Origin: Pseudomonadota bacterium
GTDB lineage: Bacteria > Pseudomonadota > Gammaproteobacteria > Steroidobacterales > Woeseiaceae
DNA: 51,053 nt
Reading direction: 5' to 3'
Assembly: GCA_027621915.1 (NCBI GenBank)
Contig: JAQCAD010000020.1
Span: 1 to 51,053, forward strand
The notes under the pieces are model-generated. The model worked only from the letters and a program-made list of their open reading frames with translations, ran no database searches and was not told where the DNA came from. This document shows, piece after piece, positions 19,774 through 29,806 of the stretch (the first letter of the stretch is position 1; every line of letters begins with the position of its first letter). The position numbers and the translations under genes are program-made.

Positions 19774-20235
19774 GTGGAAGGAAAAGCTGATAAACCATTG
19801 ATTTTAGAGGATTTTCTACCGTACCGCCTCGCAATCCTTTCGCATACGGTGTCCAGCCTGATTGCACGCGTGTATGACAAGCGCTTCGGACTCACTATCC
19901 CCGAATGGCGGGTCATCGCTATCGTAGGCCGGTTTCCCGGCCTTTCTGCAGTTGAAGTGGCCGATCGCACCATGCTCGACAAGGTTGCAGTCAGTCGGGC
20001 CGTCACAAAGCTGATCAAGGCCGGGCGTATCGACCGGGAGTTTGCTGACGTTGACAGGCGCCGATCGATTCTGACCTTGTCGGAAGACGGCCGTAAAGTA
20101 CACAACGAGATAGCGCCGCTGGCGCTCGAGATGGAGCAGGATCTGCTTCACGGGCTCAATGATGAACAAATTACCACGCTAAACGTCGTCATCGAGCGGC
20201 TGCTGGCCAGGGCCCGCCTGATCAGCTCGCCCTGA
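19774..20235 (+). CDS. MarR-family transcriptional regulator
   Basis: A 153-residue winged-helix regulator. The start is a GTG at 19774 with GGGGGAG upstream (spacing about nine bases). The DNA-binding region spans SAVEVADRTMLDKVAVSRAVTKLIKAGRIDREFADVDRRRSILTLSEDG (about residues 50-105), typical of MarR. It lies just upstream of the NAD-glutamate dehydrogenase gene on the same strand, across a 199-base gap. Its ligand and targets are unknown; control of the next gene is possible but inferred only from position. Confidence 0.9.
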   Translation: MEGKADKPLILEDFLPYRLAILSHTVSSLIARVYDKRFGLTIPEWRVIAIVGRFPGLSAVEVADRTMLDKVAVSRAVTKLIKAGRIDREFADVDRRRSILTLSEDGRKVHNEIAPLALEMEQDLLHGLNDEQITTLNVVIERLLARARLISSP

Positions 20236-20434
20236 ACCGGATCTGATTGAATTATCTAAAAATGTACTCTGCCGCCGCCAGCCCTGCCTCTTGCGCATTT
20301 AGCTGAGTTAATGCGTGATTTACGGCAATCATGGGTAGCATTGAAGTGGACAGAGGAATAATCTTGCCACCCGAAATCATCAGCAACTTACTGCGCCGTT
20401 CAATCTGCGCGTTGGTCCGGTCGGAGTTCCTTTA

Positions 20435-23400
20435 GTGTCAAAAGAGCAGCATCGCCGCGCAAGCGACATTTCGGACAATCTCGTCGACGCAATTGTCGCG
20501 ACAAATCCAAATTCGAAATCGTTAAAACCCGGTAAACATACTGAACAGTTTTTACGTCTGTACTACGCCGACGTGCCACATGACGATATGCAGGGTCGCT
20601 CGCCGGTCATCATGGGGCAGGCGGCCGTATCTCATCTTGATTTCGCCAGAACGCGGCGTCCGGATGTCGCGCTGCTACGCATATTCAACCCGGAAGAAAA
20701 AAAACACGGTTACCAGTCCGCATATACGATTATCGAAATGGTCAACGACAACATGCCATTTTTGGTCGATTCCGTATCTGCGGCAATCAACCGCCAGGAA
20801 CTTGTCATCCATATGACAGTTCATCCTGTCCTCCGCGTACGTCGTAATGCGAGCGGCAAACTCCTGGGCGTCGCGAATAGAAATGACGATGGTGGGATCG
20901 TCGAATCGTACGTGCGTTTTGCAGTCGACCGGGAATCAGATCAGAACCACCTGAATATCCTCGAGCATGAAATATTAAAAGTTCTGTCGGATGTGCGAGC
21001 CTCAGTCCGTGACTGGCGCAAAATGCGCGACATAATGCTTGAGGCCGCGTCTAACCTTGACCGTGGGCCCATCGGTGCCGATCCGGCCGTACGTATAGAG
21101 ACTGACGCGCTGTTGCAGTGGATGGCGGACGATCACTTTACGTTTCTCGGCTATCGTGAATATAAATTGCGCAAAAGTGGAGCGAAGATGTACCTCGCTC
21201 CCGTTAAGGGTTCCGGCCTTGGTGTACTGAGCAGCGACGACCGAGGCGGGGGAGCGGTGGAGCTCAACAAGGAGATGCGCCGTCATACGCGATCACGAGA
21301 CTGGTTAATTATTACGAAAGCGAATTCCCGCTCGACGGTACACCGACATATTTACCTTGATTACGTCGGCGTCAAAATTTTTGATCGCAACGGAAACGCA
21401 GTTGGGGAAAAACGGTTTATTGGCCTTTTTACGTCGATTGCCTACAGCGAGAATCCGCGCAACATTCCGCTGTTGCGCCTGAAAGTTCAACGCGTGCTGG
21501 AAGCCCTTGCGGTCGATCCGGCGGGTCATCGCGGCAAAGCTTTAGTGCACATTCTCGATTCATTCCCGCGCGACGAGCTGTTTCAGAGCACCATTAAAGA
21601 CCTCGTCCGAACGACCACGGGTATTTTGAATTTGCAGGATCGCCGCCGCGTAAAATTCTTCCTGCGCCGTGACACATTCAGACGGTTTTTCTCCTGTATC
21701 GTTTACGTTCCACGGGAAAAATACACGACGGCGATTCGACGGGCTGTCGAAGAAATACTGCTGGAAGAATTCCAGGGATCATCGGTCGACTCCAGCGTCC
21801 AGATCGTTGACTCACCGCTCGCAAGACTACATACGATCGTGCGAGTCGGCGTTGATAGTCGGCCGCGGATCAGTATGCGCCGCATTGAGGAGCGCATAGA
21901 GCAGGCGGTCGTTGGTTGGCGCGATCGCCTTCGCGTTCAACTCACAGAAAGGTATGGGCAGGATGAAGGATTTGCCTTGTTTCGCGAGTACGGCGAGAGT
22001 TTTTCACCTGCATACGAGGGTGAAACTGATCCGAGAATTGCCTGCCTCGACGTCAAACGAATCGACGGCATCCTGAAGGGAGAACACGACGATTTTCTCC
22101 TTCTGCACCAGCCAGGCGACAGTGCGCCGGATCAGGTGCATTTTCGCACTTTCAGAAAAGACGAGCCGCTGCAACTGTCCACAGTGTTGCCGTTACTTGA
22201 GGATCTCGGAACAGATGTCCACAGCGAACGGCCGTATGATGTGAAACTGCGATCAGGCGGCCAGTTCTGGATTCAGGATTTTCAGTTGCAATTCAAGAAT
22301 GCTGGCGATGTCAATATGGCATCAGCCGCCGGACGATTTCAGGAAGGATTTCGCCAGGCATTAAGTGGCGAGTCGGAGAGCGATACTTTTAACACCCTGA
22401 TACTCGCCGCTGGATTGAATGCCCGGCAGGCATCTCTCATTCGCTGCTACGCGAAATTTATTCTGCAACTTGGAATCCCCTTCAGCCAGAACGCGATGGA
22501 AGAGGTGCTCGTTGCAAATGCGGAAATGGCAGCCGCCCTGGTAAATCAGTTCGAATTGCAGTTCGACCCGAAATTGTCGCAGCCAAAAAGGCAGGAGGAA
22601 CTTAAGACCTGCACGTCGATGATTGCACGAGGCGTAGCGAAAGCGAGGAGCCTCGACGAGGACAGGATTCTCACGGCATTTGCCGGAGCGGTCACTGCAA
22701 CACTGCGCACGAATTATTTCCAGCGCGACGTTAATGGAAACCCGAAAAACTGTATCTCGATCAAAGTCGACCCGAAAATGATCCCTGAGGCACCTCTGCC
22801 GAAGCCAAAATTCGAGATATTTGTCTATTCTCCGCGAGTCGAGGCTGTTCATTTACGCGGTGGTAGCATCGCACGCGGCGGTATTCGGTGGTCAGACCGG
22901 CGCGAGGATTTTCGTACCGAAGTGCTCGGCCTGATGAAGGCACAGGTCGTCAAGAATACGGTGATTGTCCCAACCGGTGCCAAAGGCGGCTTTTTTCCAA
23001 AACACCTGCCGGAAGGTGATCGCGAAGCGATACTCGCGGAAGGAATCGCCTGCTACCGAATATTTATTTCCGGTTTGCTGGATATAACCGACAACGTAGT
23101 CGGCGACGGGATCGTGCCACCAGTCGACGTCGTCAGGCGTGACGGTGACGATCCTTATCTCGTCGTCGCAGCCGACAAGGGCACGGCTACATTTTCCGAT
23201 ATTGCTAACAGTATTTCAGCGGACTACGGTTTCTGGCTGGATGACGCTTTTGCTTCCGGCGGATCTGCTGGTTACGACCACAAGAAGATGGGAATAACGG
23301 CACGCGGCGCGTGGGAGGCTGTCAGCAGGCATTTTCGCGAACGAAATATCGACATCCAGAAAACGCCTTTCACGGTTGCCGGCATCGGCGATTTGAGCGG

Positions 23401-25267
23401 TGACGTATTCGGCAATGGCATGCTTCTGTCACGCAAGATCAGACTTGTCGCCGCATTCAATCATATGCACATTTTTCTCGACCCGAACCCGGACATGGCA
23501 GCGAGTTTTCGTGAACGACAAAGGATTTTTCGTTTAAGCAGGTCAAGCTGGGCCGATTACAGTGAGGAACTGATTTCAAAGGGTGGCGGCGTATTCTCGC
23601 GGCAGGCGAAGCAGATCAAATTGAGTACGGAAGCCAGGCGAATGCTCGGCACATCCGAAATTACTGTGCGGCCGTTGGATCTCATTCGCCTGATTTTGCG
23701 AATGGAAGTTGACCTGTTGTGGAACGGTGGCATCGGCACCTACGTAAAAGCAAGCACCGAGAGTCACGCGGATGTCGGCGATCGAGGCAATGATGGCTTA
23801 CGCGTAAACGCAAATGAACTGCGTTGCAAAGTTATTGGAGAAGGCGGAAATCTCGGTCTTACTCAACGCGCAAGAATTGAGTACAGCCTCAACGGCGGCA
23901 GAATTAACACAGACTTCATCGACAACTCTGCCGGCGTCGACAGTTCGGATCGCGAAGTCAACATAAAGATACTGCTAAGCGCTGCGGCGAAGGAAAATGG
24001 TTTGACCCGTGTCAAACGCGACAAGCTGCTCGCAGAAATGACCGACGACGTCGCACAGTTCGTGCTGCGCAACAACTACCTCCAGACTCAGGCCATCAGC
24101 ATGATGGAAACGCGTGCCCGCGAGCGGCTTTCCGAGACCGCGCGGTTCATTACCGATCTTGAGAAAACCGGCCTTCTGAACCGTGACCTGGAATTCCTTC
24201 CCGATGAACTCGAAATCGATGAGCGGCGGCAGCGTGATCAGGGCCTGACACGTCCGGAACTCGCGGTCGTATTGAGTTACGCCAAGATAGATCTCTACAA
24301 CGGTCTCGAAGGATCAGAGCAGGCACTCGATGATTTCCTCGCTGTCGACCCGCAACGGTATTTCCCGCCAGTCCTTCGCCGACGGTATGCCGAGTTGATT
24401 CCAGGCCATCGACTAAGCCGGCAAATCCTGGCGACATTGATCGCCAATAACATTGTCAATCGGATGGGTCCGACCTTCGTGAAGCGCGTTCAGGCCGATA
24501 CCGGCGCGGACATTGTTACGGTTGCACGAGCGTATGTAGTCGCGAAGGAAATCTGCCAGGCCAGCGAAATCTGGCGAATGATCGAATTGCTGGATAACGA
24601 AGTCCCGGCGAATATTCAGCAGACCATGATGTTTGACGTTGCACGCATTCTCCGCCATGCCTGTTACTGGCTTATTGAACGCTACGGCGACAACCTTGAC
24701 ATTGTGAAAGCGGTTAAAGACCTGCAGGAAAATATGGCGACTATTTACGCCCGCGCCTTGAGCATCGTCATCGGTCCGGCCAAAGAGCGGCAAAAGAATG
24801 CGGCTCAGGAGTACATACGGCACGGAGTGTCGGAAAAGCTCGCGAAAAACATGGCCTCGCTACTGCTGACCAGGGGTGGCCTTGATATCGCCGACCTGGC
24901 CAACCGTCATCGCAAGGATGTGGTAGAAACAGCGAATATGTATTCGGTGATAAGCGACCGGCTCGGCATCGTATGGATGAATCGCTGTGTCGAGAACCTG
25001 GTGGTCGAAGGTCGCTGGCAGGCACGTGCTCGCAGTAATTTGCGCGATGACTTCTATCGGATTCGGCGCGATTTTGCGACGGTATTGTTGAGCAAACGTA
25101 GCAGAAAAACACCCGAACAATTATTCGCAGCATGGATGCAGAAAAATGCTGCAGCTGTTCGAATGTTTGATTCGATTCTCGCAGAAATGCGACTGAGATC
25201 CGACATCGATTTCGCTACGATGACTGTCGCAGCACAAGAATTGCGAAAGCTGACCGACAGTTTATAG
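20435..25267 (+). CDS. NAD-specific glutamate dehydrogenase, 180-kDa class
   Basis: Large catabolic enzyme that oxidises glutamate to 2-oxoglutarate and ammonia, producing NADH; 1610 residues, the usual size of the L_180 class. The start is a GTG with GGAG nine bases before it. The long N-terminal part (about 1-700) contains the ACT-like regulatory region, for example FLVDSVSAAINRQELVIHMTVHPV. The catalytic core begins near residue 790, with RGGIRWSDRREDFRTEVLGLMKAQVVKNTVIVPTGAKGGFF. The NAD domain carries GDLSGDVFGNGML. A MarR regulator precedes it and gpmA follows 21 bases later. Confidence 0.96.
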   Translation: MSKEQHRRASDISDNLVDAIVATNPNSKSLKPGKHTEQFLRLYYADVPHDDMQGRSPVIMGQAAVSHLDFARTRRPDVALLRIFNPEEKKHGYQSAYTIIEMVNDNMPFLVDSVSAAINRQELVIHMTVHPVLRVRRNASGKLLGVANRNDDGGIVESYVRFAVDRESDQNHLNILEHEILKVLSDVRASVRDWRKMRDIMLEAASNLDRGPIGADPAVRIETDALLQWMADDHFTFLGYREYKLRKSGAKMYLAPVKGSGLGVLSSDDRGGGAVELNKEMRRHTRSRDWLIITKANSRSTVHRHIYLDYVGVKIFDRNGNAVGEKRFIGLFTSIAYSENPRNIPLLRLKVQRVLEALAVDPAGHRGKALVHILDSFPRDELFQSTIKDLVRTTTGILNLQDRRRVKFFLRRDTFRRFFSCIVYVPREKYTTAIRRAVEEILLEEFQGSSVDSSVQIVDSPLARLHTIVRVGVDSRPRISMRRIEERIEQAVVGWRDRLRVQLTERYGQDEGFALFREYGESFSPAYEGETDPRIACLDVKRIDGILKGEHDDFLLLHQPGDSAPDQVHFRTFRKDEPLQLSTVLPLLEDLGTDVHSERPYDVKLRSGGQFWIQDFQLQFKNAGDVNMASAAGRFQEGFRQALSGESESDTFNTLILAAGLNARQASLIRCYAKFILQLGIPFSQNAMEEVLVANAEMAAALVNQFELQFDPKLSQPKRQEELKTCTSMIARGVAKARSLDEDRILTAFAGAVTATLRTNYFQRDVNGNPKNCISIKVDPKMIPEAPLPKPKFEIFVYSPRVEAVHLRGGSIARGGIRWSDRREDFRTEVLGLMKAQVVKNTVIVPTGAKGGFFPKHLPEGDREAILAEGIACYRIFISGLLDITDNVVGDGIVPPVDVVRRDGDDPYLVVAADKGTATFSDIANSISADYGFWLDDAFASGGSAGYDHKKMGITARGAWEAVSRHFRERNIDIQKTPFTVAGIGDLSGDVFGNGMLLSRKIRLVAAFNHMHIFLDPNPDMAASFRERQRIFRLSRSSWADYSEELISKGGGVFSRQAKQIKLSTEARRMLGTSEITVRPLDLIRLILRMEVDLLWNGGIGTYVKASTESHADVGDRGNDGLRVNANELRCKVIGEGGNLGLTQRARIEYSLNGGRINTDFIDNSAGVDSSDREVNIKILLSAAAKENGLTRVKRDKLLAEMTDDVAQFVLRNNYLQTQAISMMETRARERLSETARFITDLEKTGLLNRDLEFLPDELEIDERRQRDQGLTRPELAVVLSYAKIDLYNGLEGSEQALDDFLAVDPQRYFPPVLRRRYAELIPGHRLSRQILATLIANNIVNRMGPTFVKRVQADTGADIVTVARAYVVAKEICQASEIWRMIELLDNEVPANIQQTMMFDVARILRHACYWLIERYGDNLDIVKAVKDLQENMATIYARALSIVIGPAKERQKNAAQEYIRHGVSEKLAKNMASLLLTRGGLDIADLANRHRKDVVETANMYSVISDRLGIVWMNRCVENLVVEGRWQARARSNLRDDFYRIRRDFATVLLSKRSRKTPEQLFAAWMQKNAAAVRMFDSILAEMRLRSDIDFATMTVAAQELRKLTDSL

Positions 25268-25288
25268 AAATCAAATTCTGGAGTTTTC

Positions 25289-26032
25289 ATGGCAGGCCAA
25301 CTTGTCTTATGCCGTCACGGCCAAAGTGACTGGAATCTGAAAAATCTGTTCACTGGCTGGACCGATGTCGAACTGACCCAACAGGGTGTCGCTGAGGCGG
25401 TGGCTGCCGGCCAACTTCTGAAAAGTCTTGGCTACGAATTTGATGTCGCCTATACGTCCGTGTTGAAACGGGCGATTCGCACGTTGTGGATCATGCTGGA
25501 TGAAATGGATCGCATGTGGATTCCTGTCATCAGGGACTGGCGATTGAACGAGCGCCATTATGGTGCTCTCCAGGGGCTCAACAAAGCGGAAACTGCCGCA
25601 AAGTATGGCGATGAACAGGTACACATCTGGCGCCGCAGCTATGCAATATCGCCACCGCCACTTGAACTTGATGATGAACGCCACCCGGCGCATGACAAAC
25701 GGTATGCCGGCATCTCCAGCCTGCCCGCGACGGAGTCGCTGGCAACGACGCTCGAGCGGGTCATGCCGTGCTGGAACGAAACTATTGCGCCTGACCTGAG
25801 AAGCGGAAAAAACGTGCTGATCGCCGCACACGGAAACAGCCTTCGGGCGCTCGTCAAAATGCTGGATGGTGTATCTGAGGAAGAAATCACCGGGTTCAAT
25901 ATTCCTACCGGCGTACCACTTGCCTATGAGCTGGACGAGACGCTAACTCCACTTTCCCGGGAGTTTCTGGGTGACGCAGCATCGATTGCCGCCGCCGCTG
26001 CGGCTGTGGCTAACCAGGCGAATGCCAATTAG
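25289..26032 (+). CDS. gpmA: 2,3-bisphosphoglycerate-dependent phosphoglycerate mutase
   Basis: Glycolytic and gluconeogenic mutase interconverting 3- and 2-phosphoglycerate, 247 residues. The N-terminal CRHGQSDWN contains the phospho-accepting histidine. [14 protein letters not shown] and the C-terminal [14 protein letters not shown] contain the other active-site residues. GGAG precedes the ATG. Its stop codon directly abuts the stop codon of the convergent tesB, with no bases between them. Confidence 0.97.
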   Translation: MAGQLVLCRHGQSDWNLKNLFTGWTDVELTQQGVAEAVAAGQLLKSLGYEFDVAYTSVLKRAIRTLWIMLDEMDRMWIPVIRDWRLNERHYGALQGLNKAETAAKYGDEQVHIWRRSYAISPPPLELDDERHPAHDKRYAGISSLPATESLATTLERVMPCWNETIAPDLRSGKNVLIAAHGNSLRALVKMLDGVSEEEITGFNIPTGVPLAYELDETLTPLSREFLGDAASIAAAAAAVANQANAN

Positions 26033-26935
26033 TCAGACCTGTCGTTTCGGATCGGAACGTATCGACTGACTCTTGTCGTCAGAAAGAACGCGAACCAGAC
26101 CTTCCTGGGTCGAGGATGCGACCAGCGTGCCGTCCGCTGTGAAAAACTGCCCTCTTGAAAGTCCTCTTGCGCCGGACGAATTCGGACTGTCCATTGAATA
26201 CAATAGCCAGTCATCCACTTTGAAATCGCGATGGAACCATAGTGCATGGTCCAGGCTCGCCATCATGACGCGACTCCGATCGAACGTCAGCCCATGCGGC
26301 AGCGTACTCGTACCCAGCAATTCATAGTCCGACACATATGCGAGCAGGTTCTGGTGTAACGCCTGATTGTCCGGTAACGAATCCACCGCTTTAATCCAAA
26401 CGTATTTCTGTGGCGGGCGAACCTGTGCCGTCATGAAGTCACTCGGTTCAACCGGTCGAAATTCGAACGGGCGTTTCTCGGTAAGGTACCGTCGCATTTT
26501 TTCCGGAATTTTTTCAAGGACCTCGGGCGCAATTTCTGTCAGGTCCTGCAAGCCATCAGGCCCTTGTACCCGGGGCATTTCTGCCTGGTGTTCGAGACCA
26601 GGCTCTGGGATCTGAAACGACGCAGCGAGGTTGAATATTGGACGTCCATGCTGGATCGCAACCACCCGCCGTACAGAAAAGCTGCCGCCGTCGCGCGCCC
26701 GATCAACATCATAAATAATGGGTGCGTTCATATCGCCCCGGCGCAAAAAATAGGCATGGAGAGAATGCGCACGGCGGCCATCGACGGTGAGGTGCGCTGC
26801 AGATAGTGCTTGCCCAAGAACCTGTCCGCCAAAAACCTGCGCGCTTCCAATATCACGACTCGCGCCGCGGAAAATATTGTCTTCGATACGCTCCAGCGTC
26901 AGAAGGTCAATCAGGTCTTTAAGGACTGGATGCAT
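26033..26935 (-). CDS. tesB: Acyl-CoA thioesterase II
   Basis: Double-hotdog thioesterase that hydrolyses medium- and long-chain acyl-CoA to free acid and CoA; 300 residues. The first hotdog shows FRGASRDIGSAQVFGGQVLGQAL. The second shows SLDHALWFHRDF and GLSRGQFFTADGTLVASSTQEGLVR, which carry the Asp and Gln of the usual catalytic set. It ends zero bases from gpmA and lies upstream of the SDR and acyl-CoA ligase genes, which are transcribed in the same direction. Confidence 0.95.
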   Translation of the reverse strand: MHPVLKDLIDLLTLERIEDNIFRGASRDIGSAQVFGGQVLGQALSAAHLTVDGRRAHSLHAYFLRRGDMNAPIIYDVDRARDGGSFSVRRVVAIQHGRPIFNLAASFQIPEPGLEHQAEMPRVQGPDGLQDLTEIAPEVLEKIPEKMRRYLTEKRPFEFRPVEPSDFMTAQVRPPQKYVWIKAVDSLPDNQALHQNLLAYVSDYELLGTSTLPHGLTFDRSRVMMASLDHALWFHRDFKVDDWLLYSMDSPNSSGARGLSRGQFFTADGTLVASSTQEGLVRVLSDDKSQSIRSDPKRQV

Positions 26936-27047
26936 TCAGGCACTTAATGAGGAATTCTGTTTTGGAGTGACGCGCAACTGGCGACCAACCGTCGCCGACA
27001 TTCTCAATGCCAGAATGCGCCCCCTGGATGATTTTCTTAATACGCTG

Positions 27048-27800
27048 TCATTTGGCTGCGACGCCGCCATCGACCATGATCCCTGTTCCGCTTACGAACA
27101 CGGAATCATCCGTAGCAAGGAAAAGCGCGACTTTGGCGACGTCAACCGGTTCACCAAGACGCTTCGCCGCCGAACGCTGTATGCAGAAATCTCGCAGCGC
27201 CTTGTCGTTATTGAAAACACGACGACTTTCCGGCGTCATGATCGCACCCAGCTGGATGTAATTGACATTGATGCCAAACTCCGCGACTTCCGCCGCAAAG
27301 CGTTTTGTCAGGTCGGCAATCGCGGCCTCTGATTTCGCATAGCTGTCCGTCCCGTCCCTGGCGAATACACTTCTGTTAAACCCCAGAAGGACAATCCTGC
27401 CTGCCGGACTGCTTTTCATCATCGGCAATAACTGCCGGCAAATACCCTCAACGAGATCATTTTTGCGTGTCAGTAAAACTGAGAGCGCCTCGCCGTCGCT
27501 ATCACTGATCGGGCCATCGGACCGCGGGCTGACGTTGCAAATCACGATATCGACGACACCGAGTTCCGTTGCAGCTATTTCGCCGACCTTGGTTGCGACG
27601 TCCGTCGCATTGATATCGATAGGCGCTCCACGAACTCCACGAACTCCCTTGAAATGCGTTTCTATTCCACTGCTGGCCGAATCAAGGGCGAGTACTTCCG
27701 CCCCCTGTTTGACCAATGTCCGGACTATCGCCTCGCCAATGCCACTACCGGCACCGGTCACGACAGCCCTCAACCCAAAAAGACGCAACGCGTCAGCCAT
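27048..27800 (-). CDS. Short-chain dehydrogenase-like protein lacking the catalytic lysine
   Basis: A 250-residue SDR-fold protein with an intact nucleotide-binding motif (VVTGAGSGIGEA). The usual catalytic residues are altered. The NNAG motif reads CNVSP. The YxxxK motif reads Tyr154-Ala-Lys156-Ser-Glu158, so Glu stands at the lysine position. The residue 13 before the tyrosine, normally Ser, is Phe141 (a Ser lies at 144). The end (PVDVAKVALFLATDDSVFVSGTGIMVDGGVAAK) is normal for SDRs. It lies 37 bases after the acyl-CoA ligase on the same strand. It may be inactive, have a different mechanism, or act as a binding protein. Confidence 0.87.
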   Translation of the reverse strand: MADALRLFGLRAVVTGAGSGIGEAIVRTLVKQGAEVLALDSASSGIETHFKGVRGVRGAPIDINATDVATKVGEIAATELGVVDIVICNVSPRSDGPISDSDGEALSVLLTRKNDLVEGICRQLLPMMKSSPAGRIVLLGFNRSVFARDGTDSYAKSEAAIADLTKRFAAEVAEFGINVNYIQLGAIMTPESRRVFNNDKALRDFCIQRSAAKRLGEPVDVAKVALFLATDDSVFVSGTGIMVDGGVAAK

Positions 27801-27836
27801 AATTCACCCAAACAATTGATTAACGTAAAAATTCTA

Positions 27837-29468
27837 TCAGGACGGTAACTGGTAGTCCTTGAACTGCTTCCGCAATTCTATTTTCTTGATCTTGCCGGTC
27901 GCCGTATGCGGAATTTCATCTACAAAGACGACATCGTCGGGAATCCACCATTTCGCGATCTTGCCCTCAAGCCATGCCAGCATTTGAGCTCGGTCGAGGT
28001 CGGCACCCTCGGCCCTGATTATGATCAGCAATGGTCGCTCGGTCCATTTGGGATGGGGCACGCCAATGACGGCCGCCTCGGAGACGCCCTCATGACCCAT
28101 CGCTGTATTCTCGACATCGATTGAACTGATCCACTCGCCGCCAGACTTGATGACGTCCTTGGTTCGATCGGTAATCGCCATGTAACCTTGCTTGTCGATT
28201 GTCGCAACATCTCCGGTATCAAACCATCCATCCGCCGTATGCGCCTCGCTTTTGCCTTCGAGCTTGAAATAGCCGCTGCAAATCCACGGTCCGCGCACCT
28301 GCAGCGATCCATAGGCGACGCCGTCCCATGGCAACTCAACGCCCTCGTCATTCACGATTCGCATCTCGACACCGTAAATACCGCGACCCGCTTTCGCGCG
28401 AACTGCGACCAACTGGTCCGGCGTCAGGGACTCCATGCCGAATTTCGGCGTACTGACCGTGCCAAGGGGACTCATCTCCGTCATACCCCAGCCCTGGATT
28501 ACGACGACGTCGTGTTTATCGCGAAATGCGCGAATCATCGATTCAGGTACAGCCGCACCGCCGATGACAGTCCTATTGAGTTTGTTCAGCTTCTTGCCAG
28601 CCTTGGTCGTATATTGCAGAAGCGCGAGCCACACGGTCGGAACACCGAGCGCCAGCGACACCTCCTCCTGCTCAAGCAGCTGATAGAGCGTTTCGCCATC
28701 ACCCATTTTCGGGCCCGGAAACACGAGCTTGCTCCCTACCATCAATGCCGCAAACGGAATACCCCACGCGTTGACGTGAAAAAGCGGCACAACCGGCAGC
28801 ACACAGTCGGTGCTCGAAAGCCTCATCACATCCGGCGCGACTGCGGCGTAAGCATGCAAAACAGTCGAACGATGATCATATAGAACGCCTTTCGGATCGC
28901 CGGTTGTACCGGATGTGTAGCACAGTATCGATGCCGACCGCTCATCAAAGACAGGCCAGGCAAATTCGTCACTTTCGCCGCCGATCAGCGCTTCGTAGCA
29001 GACCGCGTTCTTGAGGCTCGTCTCAGGCATATGTTTTTCATCGGTCATGATGACGAAGCCCTCTACACCGGAAATCTGGGCCGCGATTTTCTCGAGCAAT
29101 GGAACCATCAACACGTCCACAAAGATCCACCGGTCTTCGGCATGATTGATGATAAAAACGATCTGTTCCGGGAACAGGCGCGGGTTGACTGTGTGGCAAA
29201 CATACCCGGAGCCGGTCAATGCATAGTAAGTCTCAAGATGCCGATAGTCGTTCCAGGCCATTGTGGCTACACGATCACCGCGTTCCAGCCCAAGCCTGCG
29301 CAACGCGTTGGCGAGCTGGCGGGCCCGCCGGAAGCAGTCTTTGTATGTGTAGCGATGTAGCGGGTTATCCGCCGTCACAGAGACAATTTCCTGGTCGCCG
29401 AAATTCCGATCCGCATGCCTGAGAATCGTTGAAATCAGCAGCTCGTCGTGTATCATCAAGCCTTGCAT
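27837..29468 (-). CDS. Medium/long-chain acyl-CoA ligase (AMP-dependent)
   Basis: Activates a carboxylic acid to its CoA thioester through an acyl-AMP intermediate; about 544 residues. The start at 29468 is chosen for GAGG six bases upstream. ATGs at 29480 and 29456 are alternatives. The AMP-binding motif is [20 protein letters not shown], followed by [10 protein letters not shown], the hinge [12 protein letters not shown] and the catalytic lysine region [14 protein letters not shown]. Sequence style resembles AlkK and the methylthiopropionyl-CoA ligase DmdB, so substrates may be medium-chain or short organic acids. It is divergent from the TonB receptor. Confidence 0.9.
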   Translation of the reverse strand: MQGLMIHDELLISTILRHADRNFGDQEIVSVTADNPLHRYTYKDCFRRARQLANALRRLGLERGDRVATMAWNDYRHLETYYALTGSGYVCHTVNPRLFPEQIVFIINHAEDRWIFVDVLMVPLLEKIAAQISGVEGFVIMTDEKHMPETSLKNAVCYEALIGGESDEFAWPVFDERSASILCYTSGTTGDPKGVLYDHRSTVLHAYAAVAPDVMRLSSTDCVLPVVPLFHVNAWGIPFAALMVGSKLVFPGPKMGDGETLYQLLEQEEVSLALGVPTVWLALLQYTTKAGKKLNKLNRTVIGGAAVPESMIRAFRDKHDVVVIQGWGMTEMSPLGTVSTPKFGMESLTPDQLVAVRAKAGRGIYGVEMRIVNDEGVELPWDGVAYGSLQVRGPWICSGYFKLEGKSEAHTADGWFDTGDVATIDKQGYMAITDRTKDVIKSGGEWISSIDVENTAMGHEGVSEAAVIGVPHPKWTERPLLIIIRAEGADLDRAQMLAWLEGKIAKWWIPDDVVFVDEIPHTATGKIKKIELRKQFKDYQLPS

Positions 29469-29806
29469 TCGAATCCTCATTTGTTTGACTTAACGCCGCA
29501 GGACTCGCAATTTAACAGATCTTGCCGTCCTGACCGAAACAATTGGCATTTGGCCCGGCAGCACTTGGGAACAGTTCTTAACGAGCTGCCCCGCGGGACA
29601 ATAGATATCGTGCCGCCACGTACAGTTTTCCGTCGTTCCGGGGGACGAATTGAGTGACTGGTTCGTGCTATTCTCAGGCCTTGATTGAACCGCCGTGGAT
29701 AGCAACGAGATAAGGAAAATCTCGCGTGGATTCAGGGAGGGCGGGACCATCCAGCGATTGGGGCTAGTAGCGTACAGAATACTTTTCCTGGAGGGAGAAA
29801 ATAGCC
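29469..29806. other. Divergent regulatory region, ligase / TonB receptor
   Basis: About 338 bases between the leftward acyl-CoA ligase and the rightward TonB receptor. It should contain both promoters, but no convincing -35/-10 pair, Fur box or hairpin was seen. A strong ribosome site (TGGAGGGAG) sits 10-20 bases before the receptor ATG. Confidence 0.45.

Noticed and set aside
28188-28883. Open frame opposite the acyl-CoA ligase (about 231 codons)
   Set aside because: Shadow of a conserved gene; composition is that of an antisense reading.
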